Positions 1-8,680 of a stretch of 64,000 bases of DNA are shown here, piece by piece (positions within the stretch are counted from its first letter, which is position 1; the number at the start of each line of letters is the position of its first letter). The translations under genes were made by a program, and so were the position numbers. Below the pieces are notes generated by a model. The model searched no databases and had not been told where the DNA came from. It worked only from the letters and a program-made list of their open reading frames with translations. Origin of the DNA: Sthenelais limicola (Eukaryota > Annelida > Polychaeta > Phyllodocida > Sigalionidae); assembly GCA_942159475.1 (NCBI GenBank), contig OW804100.1:4734627-4798626 (forward strand). Reading direction: 5' to 3'.

Positions 1-823
1 TCCCAACATCTAAGTCAAGCTTGGTGATGACTGGAATGGATTTCACAAACTGGAGGAATTCACCGTAGTCCAAGGGTAAGATACCTTTGGTAGCTGATGG
101 CACAAGGAAGATAGGAGAATCTGGCGAAGATGGGTATTTATCCATGTGGGCTCTCACCAGAGAGACTATGCAAAACTGAGAAACATCCGACTTAAGTAGA
201 GGGATAGCTAGAACTCTCTGCCGATACTGCACAGTCTTTGTAGAAGAAACATAAACGACCATGCCGTCACTGTTAAAGACAATGTCTTTGCGACGAACTA
301 GATGATCAACAAGGTCGCCTGCCTTTGGTACCACATTTGATCGACGGAGGAGGGTCCTGAAGCAGAACAAGGTTGCCGACCACAAAATCCAAAATCTCTC
401 ATTCCTCACACTCAGTTGATAAAACGATCTAAGGGTAGGCCACGTCAAGGGTTGTTTGGATTGAACTTCACAACCCAGTCTCCTCTTTAAGCCCTTCAGA
501 GCTAGCTGCACTGTGTAGAAGTCTCTGAAGTCGACACTGAAGCCGAAGAACTTGTGAAGGACATTTATGGAAGAAAGGTAATTGTTAATTGTGGCAAATT
601 TGCAAGTACGGGCCTTAAACATGAGAAAGTAACACACAGTCTCATGCTCAGCCGGCAGGGGTTTCAAGTTGTAGGTATCGCAGAAGTTCATAAACACTCT
701 CCATTGGCTCTTCCTGGTTAACAATGTAGAGGACGCCCACGCCTGTGATATAGTAGACGCCAGTTCTCCTTTAAGTTCCTTCAGGGGGTCCACAGCAGAG
801 GGTATATCTGTGCAACAAAACAT
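1..823 (-). CDS. Tyrosine recombinase (phage-integrase family), partial
   Basis: An open frame of 274 codons begins at an ATG at 823 (reading MFCCTDIPSAV) and overlaps the end of the RT ORF by about 53 bases in another frame; it is still open at position 1. Residues after about 30 resemble the helical N-terminal SAM-like core-binding domain (SQAWASSTLLTRKSQWRVF, then TINNYLSSINVLHKFF). The segment FRTLLRRSNVVPK matches the first conserved arginine box of tyrosine recombinases. The later H-x-x-R box and the catalytic tyrosine would lie beyond the window edge. In the DIRS order this enzyme inserts the circular cDNA. Family identity is clear; intactness cannot be judged. Confidence 0.85.
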   Translation of the reverse strand, partial: MFCCTDIPSAVDPLKELKGELASTISQAWASSTLLTRKSQWRVFMNFCDTYNLKPLPAEHETVCYFLMFKARTCKFATINNYLSSINVLHKFFGFSVDFRDFYTVQLALKGLKRRLGCEVQSKQPLTWPTLRSFYQLSVRNERFWILWSATLFCFRTLLRRSNVVPKAGDLVDHLVRRKDIVFNSDGMVVYVSSTKTVQYRQRVLAIPLLKSDVSQFCIVSLVRAHMDKYPSSPDSPIFLVPSATKGILPLDYGEFLQFVKSIPVITKLDLDVG

Positions 824-2561
824 CAAGTGAATTAGTACAGAAAACCCTGGATAATTCGTCAGGAAGAACGTTCAATTCGCCAGGGACATGGATGCCAACC
901 AAATAAGAGTTAACAGAGGCAAGCATCCAGCTAAGCGGTCGAAGCAACGACATCATATCTCTGGACTTGGTGACACCCTTATTTAGGGCATGTACAACTT
1001 GCATATTATCAGAAACACACACTATGCGAGTATTGGCACAACGAGGAAGCAATCTTCTGACCATCATTAGCACTGGTATCAACTCTAAGTAGTTAATGTT
1101 ATCATCGAACACGACTGAATCTAAGTTCACCCAATGTTTGTGACCAGGGTCCAACGCGCTTGCTGAGAGCGGCATAAGGTTGGACGAGAAATAGCCAGCC
1201 AGCCAGTCAGTTCCACATAGAGCACCAAAGCCATTAGCAGAAGAGTCTGAGTAGATGATCACATCCGAAGATAGGCCTCTAGGAATGATGAGGGAGGTAC
1301 CGTTGAAGTCGTTGAGGTAGGTTAACCACCAACCGATATCAAGTTGGAACTCCAAGTCCAACCGCAGCCTCTTCTGAGATGGGGTGAGGCCTCTGAGCAT
1401 ATTTAGCAGACGGCGAGTAAATGGTCGACCAGCTCGAACCAACTTACTGGCATGACAAAGTAGTCCCACCAACTTTCTCAACTTCCTGACTGAAGAACGA
1501 CGTCTGCCTCTGAAGTACAGGAGTGCCTCGTAAACTTTAGTAACTTTCTTTTCTGGCAAGGTTAATCTCATATTGGCAGAATCGATGCTAATTCCCAGAA
1601 ACGTCAAGCAAGTAGTCGGGCTGTCGCATTTCTTCCAACTCACATACAAGCCCAATGATCGGAGGAGTCTGATCAGTAGAAGTTGGGCACGAGTACAATC
1701 CTCACGAGTTGGATACACCAAGACGAAATCATCCAAATAGTTAACTAGATTTGGGTAACCACGTCTGACACAGGCTCTGGTAATGAAATTGCTTAGTTGT
1801 GTAAACACAAACGGGGCGCATTTAAGCCCAAAACAAAGGTGAGTATCTAAAAGAAATTCATTCCCAGGTCCAAAGTCCCACTGTAAACCTTGATACTGCC
1901 AATGACGAGGGTCCACTGGTATGCTCCTATACGCTGCACTGACATCAACAGAGGCTAAGTAGCACCCAGGAGTAACTAACTTAGTGACATGGTCGATAGA
2001 GTTATAACGGAAAGGCAAGGCAGTAGAACTCATGAATGAATTGATGGAAGCCCCAATGGGTCTGCGACAGTCAGTGATGGGCCTGAAGGACCCATCCGGT
2101 TTGGGTACCGCCCCAATAGCATGGACACAAGTAGGTTGATCTGAAGTCCTAATGAACTTGCCATCAAGGAGCTCGTCAGCAAACAAGCCACTAAGGAATT
2201 GATGCGTGTGCGGAAGTAGGGCAGAGCGGTAATTGTGGGATAAATACTCCGTGGCACAATCATCATCTACTATAGGAAATCCTGAGATCACACCATCAAT
2301 GATAAACTGACGAAGAACACAGTCCTCCTCGAAGGCAGCTTCATGCATCCAAGATTCGACAAACAGCTGAGAGTGGACTCCTGATATAGTATGTGACGTA
2401 CAAGGTCCATCAAAGATGGGCAATTTTGCTTGTAGAACAATGGGCTCATAGCAGCGAATACTCTCCAGTACCTCATCCTCTAACAACACACCTCCAGGTT
2501 TGTTGTAGCACTTAGTCGGAATAGTCAGACAAATGTCGGGTCGCCAACCCCCTATAGTGTA
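771..2561 (-). CDS. Reverse transcriptase-RNase H polyprotein of DIRS/Ngaro-like element
   Basis: The frame is open from 2561 to a TAA at 771-773. The first plausible near-start is GTG at 2489 (572 aa from there), and no ATG decides the start, so translation may arise by frameshift or reinitiation from the gag-like ORF, whose stop at 2552-2554 lies inside this frame. RT motifs are present: a KPDGSFRPITDCRRP block, SVDVSAAYRSI, CFGLKCAPFVF, and the catalytic YLDD at residues 251-254 counted from 2489. RNase H follows at about 410-545 with YSDSSANGFGA, ELIPVLMMV, VSDNMQVV and a closing VLPDELSR. It makes cDNA from the element RNA and degrades the RNA strand. No stop or frameshift interrupts it. 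Confidence 0.92.
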   Translation of the reverse strand, partial: YTIGGWRPDICLTIPTKCYNKPGGVLLEDEVLESIRCYEPIVLQAKLPIFDGPCTSHTISGVHSQLFVESWMHEAAFEEDCVLRQFIIDGVISGFPIVDDDCATEYLSHNYRSALLPHTHQFLSGLFADELLDGKFIRTSDQPTCVHAIGAVPKPDGSFRPITDCRRPIGASINSFMSSTALPFRYNSIDHVTKLVTPGCYLASVDVSAAYRSIPVDPRHWQYQGLQWDFGPGNEFLLDTHLCFGLKCAPFVFTQLSNFITRACVRRGYPNLVNYLDDFVLVYPTREDCTRAQLLLIRLLRSLGLYVSWKKCDSPTTCLTFLGISIDSANMRLTLPEKKVTKVYEALLYFRGRRRSSVRKLRKLVGLLCHASKLVRAGRPFTRRLLNMLRGLTPSQKRLRLDLEFQLDIGWWLTYLNDFNGTSLIIPRGLSSDVIIYSDSSANGFGALCGTDWLAGYFSSNLMPLSASALDPGHKHWVNLDSVVFDDNINYLELIPVLMMVRRLLPRCANTRIVCVSDNMQVVHALNKGVTKSRDMMSLLRPLSWMLASVNSYLVGIHVPGELNVLPDELSRVFCTNSLDVLLHRYTLCCGPPEGT

Positions 2562-3679
2562 TCATTCGACATCGATGTAGCAGAATAGTCACGGTTCTCA
2601 GACCTCTCAAGACGAACATCATCAAATAACATAGTGGAATAAATATCATCAAAAGGTTTCACATTGTCAACATCAGATACAGAAACAGATACATGGTTTA
2701 GAGGTAAATCAACAATACCAACACGATCAACAACACCATCAACTGTAGCAATACAATCAGTAATCAATTCAGCACACAAACTATCATCAAGTTTAACATG
2801 AACACTAGCAAGATCATCAACATGAGGCACATCACAAGGCATATACGATTTGGTCATCAAATCCACGTTCCAACCACAAGCATCAGGAACCGCAACAGGT
2901 GACATAGGGCAGGAACCGTCAACGCGGGACACGCCCCCCTCCGAAGCATTAGTGTTAACAAGTACTGGATCGTCATGGCACGAATCTGTAAATGTAGAAG
3001 AACAATGCATAGCAGATACACGAGTGGCATCAAGAACACAACTCGCCACAACCTTTGGACAATCAGTAACAACATAGTCGGTATCAAAATCATAAACAGC
3101 AGAAGAAACATGTACACAAGTCCTATCAGTCCAGTCGGCGATAAGGCCTGAATCAACAAAACTACGCTCAAATTCACATCCAGTGCAAGACAATCTGTCC
3201 GATTGGTACACCTCAAGTTCCGTAAGAGTGGTATTCGACGAGTGAAGCGAAGAAGTAGGAGAATGAGGTACTGAGTATGTTAAATGAGAGCCATTTCCAT
3301 GTTCCATTTGCGAGTCGAGGGGCACAAAGGAGTTGACAACGCCATTTTGAGATGGGATCTCGTGTGAAGTCTCGGCGAGCACGAGAGTCTGACGTCAGGC
3401 GACGGATTTCCCCTTGTTTGGGCAATCCTTGGATTTGTGTTCCGCCCGGCAGTTTCTGCAGATGTGTAAGAGGCCACAATTACCGGGGCAGGTGCGATAA
3501 TTCCACCCAAAACATAATTCAGCAGGGAAACCAATAGGAGCTTGCCTGTTTCTGGCCGTCTTCTTGGCGTCAGTAGAATCAGAGGAAGAGGCTGCCGCAG
3601 ATTTGATCTGTTTGCTAGGCTTCTCGTAGCCCCGATGAAAAGCAAAAGAAGAGGCAATTTCGCTTGTTTGTTTAAGATC
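2552..3679 (-). pseudogene. Gag-like ORF with zinc knuckle, interrupted by an in-frame TGA
   Basis: Two open segments share one frame. The upstream part (3679 down to 3398, 94 codons) ends in a zinc knuckle: CGLLHICRNCRAEHKSKDC shows a Cys-His-Cys pattern like retroelement nucleocapsid. A TGA at 3395-3397 closes it. The downstream part (3394 to the TAG at 2552-2554, about 280 codons) is rich in Asp, Val, Ser and Cys and has no domain I recognise. A TAG at 3680-3682 closes the frame upstream, so the capsid-like N-terminus is missing or in another frame. The stops could be decay, or the TGA could be a natural ORF boundary or readthrough site. Confidence 0.6.
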
Positions 3680-3690
3680 CTAATATTCAT

Positions 3691-6058
3691 TAATTAAACT
3701 TGTCTGACTCTAACTTTGCTTTTAACCAATGTTTTTGTCTTTAATGTCCTATCACAAGTAAATTTGGAACAGTAGTCGCTGTAACTGAGATATTTGTAAT
3801 TTTCGTATCTTGGGCTCTTACCATCATTCCTACGCTTGTACCACTTCACTTTAAATACTCCTCTATAATGCTTGGTAGGGTGCATGCACCCTATCCTCAA
3901 TTATGTGCTTCTCTTTTAGGGTGTAAGTCGTGCAATCTGTTTGTGACTCTATCCTAATTTAAACGTTTTGTCTATTTCAGGTCGGTTGGAGTTTTGAACG
4001 CGCTTTCCTGGCCAGCTCCCCGAGGCCACTACCGTGTTATGGGACCGGTGTTGCGACACCTTGATACTCGGCGCCTAAGCTGGCACTTAATTCCATAACC
4101 GGTTATGTAATATCTCTCCCGCGATGAACGTGTCCAACATGGTAAAATAAACAAAAACCTGTGGGAAACGCTTGTTAATTGTTTGTTATTTACGTCTGCC
4201 TGCGCTACACGTCTACCTGTTAAACTTAGTTTAAAAAGAAAAATCACAATCAGATCCTCCAGGGTTCATGATCATGGTGGGTTGGCGGACTTCTTAGCCG
4301 ACTTGCATGCCGCGACACTATAGGAAGGCTATGGTGGTATTCGTCTCCCAGTCCTGTTCGTCTTCTGTTGAAATGAACAGAATACCAGAGTTTTAGTTGT
4401 TGTTCCTTACATATTTTATCAGTGTCTGACAACAATAAGATTGAGTAAGCAATGTACAGCAAAACACAATGGGTGCGGAATCACAATTGTTATGGAGCAT
4501 GTCGAGCTATTGCCCCCATCATTTGAAAGTTTTTGATTTATTTCCCTGATTAGATTACCCGTCCTTTTCACCTGCAAGTTTTTAATTTAGGCCCGTTGTT
4601 TGACTATGTTTCTCAGGTTAAAGAGAGAAAAAGAAAAATATTTATACGTCACATTACGTAACACAAGGGTAGCAAGGTCCAAACGGGAACATGTGTCATC
4701 CATATAATATACGGCTAGAGCGATTTCTAGGAAAGGAGGTAAAAAAGAAATGGTAGAAAGAAGGTTTTCTTTGTCCAGAATGTTCTCGGAATGTGTTATT
4801 TTACAAACCACTTTACTCATCTGTAGAGGTCTGTCCCCCCTCTGTGGATGTCGTCGTGTGTGGTTTGTGAAGGTATTTGGGGTGGAAATGTGATTTTGAA
4901 GCCTTTTTTAAATCGGGATAACCACACTCTATTTATAGCCTGGAAAGCCCCTGTGAGATACTACGTCATTTCCCACAACCTACGTCCAGGGGGACCTAGG
5001 GGGAGCATGAGGAAGAGGGGAGGGAGAGTGTGGGGGGATCGGAGAGGGGATAATTAAAAAAGTTTCTACCACTCTACCAAATGTAAAACAAATAGGGGAA
5101 GGAAATGAGGGAGAGGGGGAAGTACGTGTGGGGAGAGAGAGTGACCGTCCGGAGGACGGGTACTTTGCTAGTTTACTGATAAAATACAAAGTTATCGCTT
5201 ACCGAAGATTCGAAGCGAGTGCAGTCAACCGTAACAAAATAAGAAAGCAAATCAATGGGAAGCTATAAGGTTCATGGAAGAGCCGCAAGGAAACAGGATG
5301 GAAGAGCCGCTTAGTTACATCAATTGACACCAGCGGCGCTGTTCACTGACTTGAGTCATGAACAGCGCCGAGGCCCCAGGTGGGGTGGAGAACAAGATGG
5401 CTGGGTGGAGGTGGAGGGGAGTTTGTATATATAAAAACAATATTAGGCGGTCAGATCTGCTGAAATAGGTCTAAAATAACTATCTTTCAAGCAGTACACT
5501 ATCTGGACGATCGGCGACCAAAAACCACCGTGAGAAAGGCGGGCGCAGCTGGCATACTTTGAATCATTCTGTTGCCCCAGGCTTTTAGAGTCAAAACCCA
5601 ACCTATAGAGAACTCACCGACATCACCCCGTTCTCCTATTAAACATACCGATAGCTGTCTTCCTTACCCTCAAATCGCAATTATATTATGTCCTCTCCAA
5701 GTTTTGTCCGAAGAAAAAATCCATCTATGCTTTAAAATAGATTATCAATATTCCTATACTATTCCAATGGGTTGGGACTTGCTGACCGCCATTGGCACCA
5801 ACATGTTGGAGCCCTAGGGTCACCCTAACGCCAGGCAGAGCGTGATAAAGCATCCCGCACACATGACGCCAGTGGCGGTGGTGTGTGCGGGACACTAGGT
5901 AGGAGGGGGCAGAAGAGGTGGGGGGGGGGGGGGTGATAACAAACATTTAATATATAAATATAGCCTAATACTAACCATGCCAAACACTCCTACCCTCGCG
6001 CGGTGACTATCTGGAAATGGCAGTTAATGCATGACCCTTTACTAGTATGCTGTCTTTA
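3691..6058. other. Intergenic stretch without supported genes
   Basis: No ORF here looks coding; the longest open frames are under 85 codons and of low complexity or mixed composition. The stretch holds a purine-rich block around 4990-5150, a 37-bp near-palindrome at 5334-5370, a TATA-like run near 5427-5437, and a G-homopolymer run near 5920-5933. It ends at the target site of the LTR element that starts at 6059. Confidence 0.5.
5334..5370. repeat. Near-perfect 37-bp palindrome
   Basis: The arms CGGCGCTGTTCA and TGAACAGCGCCG (12 bp, perfect) enclose a second inverted pair, TGACT and AGTCA. It can form a GC-rich hairpin. No gene is adjacent; role unknown. Confidence 0.75.
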
Positions 6059-6780
6059 TGTTACGAACCTCTCTCTTATGGGTTAATCTCCGGGATACCT
6101 CCGGGATACCTCCGGGATACCTCCGGGATACCTCCGGGATACCTCCGGGATACCTCCGGGATGCCTCCGGATGCCTCCGGGATGCCTCCGGATGCCGCTA
6201 GGAGGCCAGGGATCATGGGGATTCTGTTATATGATTATATTACTGTTTTATGGAATATTTCCTTGGGATTTTATATTACATTATTTAGACTTCAAACAGC
6301 ATTGAGGTTATATGTTTCTCTTATTACTCTGAACTATTATATTTGATGTGTATTTGTATTTCATTATATATTCCTTATTGATATTGAGATACCTTTTATT
6401 GCTCAATAAAATATATATCACCTCTCTAAGAACCTTGATGTAAAACCAGGTTGGGAGCAAGGACCCAACCTCATCCTAGGATCTTTCATGGAATAAAGAC
6501 TGAATTCACAAAGTATTCTTTCTGTACTTTATCGTATCCGGAGGAGCGTTTTCATAAACATAGAATATTATTCACCCATGGCCTTAGAAATGAACATAGT
6601 TCTTTTCCCCCATAACCTTTACTAGAGATATGACTATTTCACGAGAAGTAATTTATACGATCACCTTGACTTACAAATATCGATAGTACTTAAGCCTGGA
6701 AGAGATCCAGAGTCGAAACACAGAAAGTGCAACACTGGCAGATCATCTCACTGGAAAGAACATAGGCAAGATTCACAACA
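6059..6780 (+). repeat. 5' LTR
   Basis: TG...CA-bounded LTR of 722 bp. Near its start, from about 6090 to 6195, it has a short tandem array of a 10-11-bp unit (CTCCGGGATAC, then CTCCGGGATGC variants). AATAAA motifs at 6415-6420 and 6492-6497 are candidate poly(A) signals when this sequence acts as the 3' LTR. The LTR should contain the element promoter, but I cannot place its start site confidently. Confidence 0.96.
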
Positions 6781-6781
6781 C

Positions 6782-6800
6782 TGGTGCCGTGAGAGTGAAG
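6782..6800 (+). other. Primer-binding site
   Basis: One base after the 5' LTR comes TGGTGCCGTGAGAGTGAAG. It starts with TGG, complementary to the CCA end of a tRNA. Similar TGGTGCCGTGA sequences follow LTRs in other invertebrate elements, but I do not name the tRNA. Confidence 0.75.
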
Positions 6801-7245
6801 GAAACTCACTTATGTGATCACTTCCTAGAACTTGGATTGTCTTTGCTTATACTGGAAGTTTCTTAGGCCTTTTGCTCTTCTTGGACATTTTTGGATTATA
6901 TAGGCCCGGATCTCTGGACTTGGATCATTTCTGCCCGGAGCTCCGGATTATTTGGACTTATATTTGTGTTATTTGTTTTTTTTTTTTTTCCTTGTTACAC
7001 GAGGGACACTAGCCGGCTGTGCCCTTCCCTTGTTATTAACTTGGTGAATTTTGTTTTTGTTTAGACTGATCCGTTGGATGGTGGATTCCCTTTACTGGAG
7101 GACTGAGGACGCGTCGTTTCTTTTGGAAACAGGGATAATTACTATATTGTAATTTGTTGTTTTTTTTTTTTTTTCTCTTCCTCTAGAGTTGTACTTCAGT
7201 TATTCCTTGACGGAGACTTCATTCTAGTACCTTTGAATCGCAATC

Positions 7246-8646
7246 ATGGCGACTAACCTGGAGGAAGGATTAGTAGTCGGTATCCAGTTGGATACTCTAA
7301 ACACTGCCTTGCAGGACTACATCAGGGATCAAGCTAGGGACAAGGCTACTGTGGATGCAAAACTTGCGGATACTGTGCAGGAAAGAGATGCACATTTGAA
7401 CACAACTGATCAATTAGGGGATGCCGTCAAAAGAAAGGATGACGCTCTGGACAAACTTCTTAAGGATTTGGATGATGCTAAATTTGAATTGGGACTTTCA
7501 AAAAAGAATGTGGATGACGCCATAGTTGATGTTGATTATTGGAAACGAGAGGCCACTACTGTAAAGCGGGAGCTGAAGGGTCTGTCGGATCAATTTATCA
7601 TGGCTGATGGATCCGATGTCAGGGATTCGGACCTGTGGAAATCTTTGGATTCCCATTCATTGTTCACTCCTGGGCATTATATTAATACTCGACGTTCGAC
7701 TAAGACGGTCACCATTAAGGCTAAGCCTAGGGCTTCTTTGCCGTTATTTGATTCTGATGGTGAGGAGGACATTGTGGATGTGTGCCCTGTCCGAATCAGG
7801 GAATCTTTGGGGTCCACTGCCCCTCTCTGGTCTGAGAAGCCTAAGTGTTCGATGCCTCCATCATTTGAAGGGAAAGAGTGGTACCAATATTTGGTCCAGT
7901 TTGAGAACATTGGTACTGCAAATAATTGGACCATGGAAACCAGAAAAAGAGTCCTGTTTTCTAAGTGCAAAGGAGAAGCAGCGAGCGTTGTCAATGACTT
8001 TGATATTGTTGATGGTTCCTACCAAGACCTGATCACTATTCTCTGTAGGATTTATGGAGGGGGAACCCCAGAAGATCGGGAGAACACCTTCTATAACAGG
8101 AAACAACTTCCTGGAGAGGATTTAAATACGTTTGCAGTGCAGTTGAGATCTCTTATGATATGGGCCTTTCCCGGGGAGAGGTATAGCTTTCACACCCGCC
8201 TGCTGATTCAGCAATTCGTCAAGGGCATGCTTGACAAGAAAATAGCATTGGAAGTACATGCAAAACAACCCAAGTCGCTATTTGATGCGCTGGACGTTGC
8301 CAACAGGTATAAGAGTGGGATCAAAACCCTGTTTGGGGCAAATGCTAGTTCGGACATTCTCAGCGCGGCGACATGTATCGCGGAATACAATGAAGGAGAA
8401 TTGGATTCCACAGAAGGAGAGGAGATGGAAGTTCATGCTCTGGGGGATAAGAGGAGATATTTTAACAATAGGAAGGGAGGAAATTGGAAAAATGCGGGTT
8501 CTCAGACCCCATATTGTAAATGGTGCGATAACACCGGACACTCGACTTTTACATGCCATCGCTTCCTTGCGGCCAAAGCTAGTTATGCATCAGACCATGC
8601 AGTGAATGGTTGCTCGGAACTGGGTAAAAGTGAGGGAAACGAATAG
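7246..8646 (+). CDS. gag: Gag polyprotein (466 aa)
   Basis: The structural protein that packages the element RNA in the cytoplasm. It starts at an ATG in good context (AATCATGG) after a 465-base leader. Residues about 20-120 are charged and helical, likely a coiled coil. The middle (about 215-370) is a retrotransposon-Gag capsid region, with blocks such as WYQYLVQFENI and RKQLPGEDLNTFAVQLRSL. Near the C-terminus is one CCHC zinc knuckle, C424-x2-C427-x4-H432-x4-C437 (CKWCDNTGHSTFTC), which binds RNA. It ends at TAG 8644-8646, four bases after a GGGAAAC slippery site, so a minority of ribosomes should shift into pol. No disruption is seen. Confidence 0.93.
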   Translation: MATNLEEGLVVGIQLDTLNTALQDYIRDQARDKATVDAKLADTVQERDAHLNTTDQLGDAVKRKDDALDKLLKDLDDAKFELGLSKKNVDDAIVDVDYWKREATTVKRELKGLSDQFIMADGSDVRDSDLWKSLDSHSLFTPGHYINTRRSTKTVTIKAKPRASLPLFDSDGEEDIVDVCPVRIRESLGSTAPLWSEKPKCSMPPSFEGKEWYQYLVQFENIGTANNWTMETRKRVLFSKCKGEAASVVNDFDIVDGSYQDLITILCRIYGGGTPEDRENTFYNRKQLPGEDLNTFAVQLRSLMIWAFPGERYSFHTRLLIQQFVKGMLDKKIALEVHAKQPKSLFDALDVANRYKSGIKTLFGANASSDILSAATCIAEYNEGELDSTEGEEMEVHALGDKRRYFNNRKGGNWKNAGSQTPYCKWCDNTGHSTFTCHRFLAAKASYASDHAVNGCSELGKSEGNE

Positions 8647-8680
8647 TGGTTGGACTGGATAGGGCCAGCAGTCCGGCCAC
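8634..8680 (+). promoter_or_regulatory. -1 programmed ribosomal frameshift signal (gag to pol)
   Basis: The heptamer GGGAAAC (8634-8640) is in the correct gag register (G-GGA-AAC). A 5-base spacer follows, then a 12-bp stem: 8646-8657 (GTGGTTGGACTG) pairs with 8669-8680 (CAGTCCGGCCAC), including two G-U pairs, around an 11-base loop. A -1 slip leads into the pol frame without a stop. The layout matches retroviral frameshift signals; a pseudoknot with downstream sequence is possible. Confidence 0.9.

Larger units (their letters stand above)
1..3690 (-). mobile_element. DIRS/Ngaro-like tyrosine-recombinase retroelement, incomplete at the left window edge
   Basis: The minus strand carries, in order, a gag-like ORF with a zinc knuckle, an RT-RNase H ORF, and a tyrosine-recombinase ORF overlapping the RT ORF. 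An RT joined to a tyrosine recombinase rather than a DDE integrase defines the DIRS order (DIRS, PAT, Ngaro, VIPER). No methyltransferase domain follows RNase H, which leans toward Ngaro or PAT, but this is inference. The left end lies outside the window. The right limit near 3690 is only where the gag-like frame closes; no terminal repeat was recognised there, so the element may be 5' truncated. These elements are thought to integrate circular cDNA without a target duplication. Confidence 0.85.

Noticed and set aside
3694..3900. Minus-strand basic 68-codon ORF upstream of the gag-like fragment
   Set aside because: No motif links it to Gag and its frame does not join the zinc-knuckle segment.
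6047..6346. About 100-codon ORF with repeated IPPGYLRDTSG units, also at 15221-15523
   Set aside because: It is translation of the LTR tandem array; identical in both LTRs and has no independent support as a gene.
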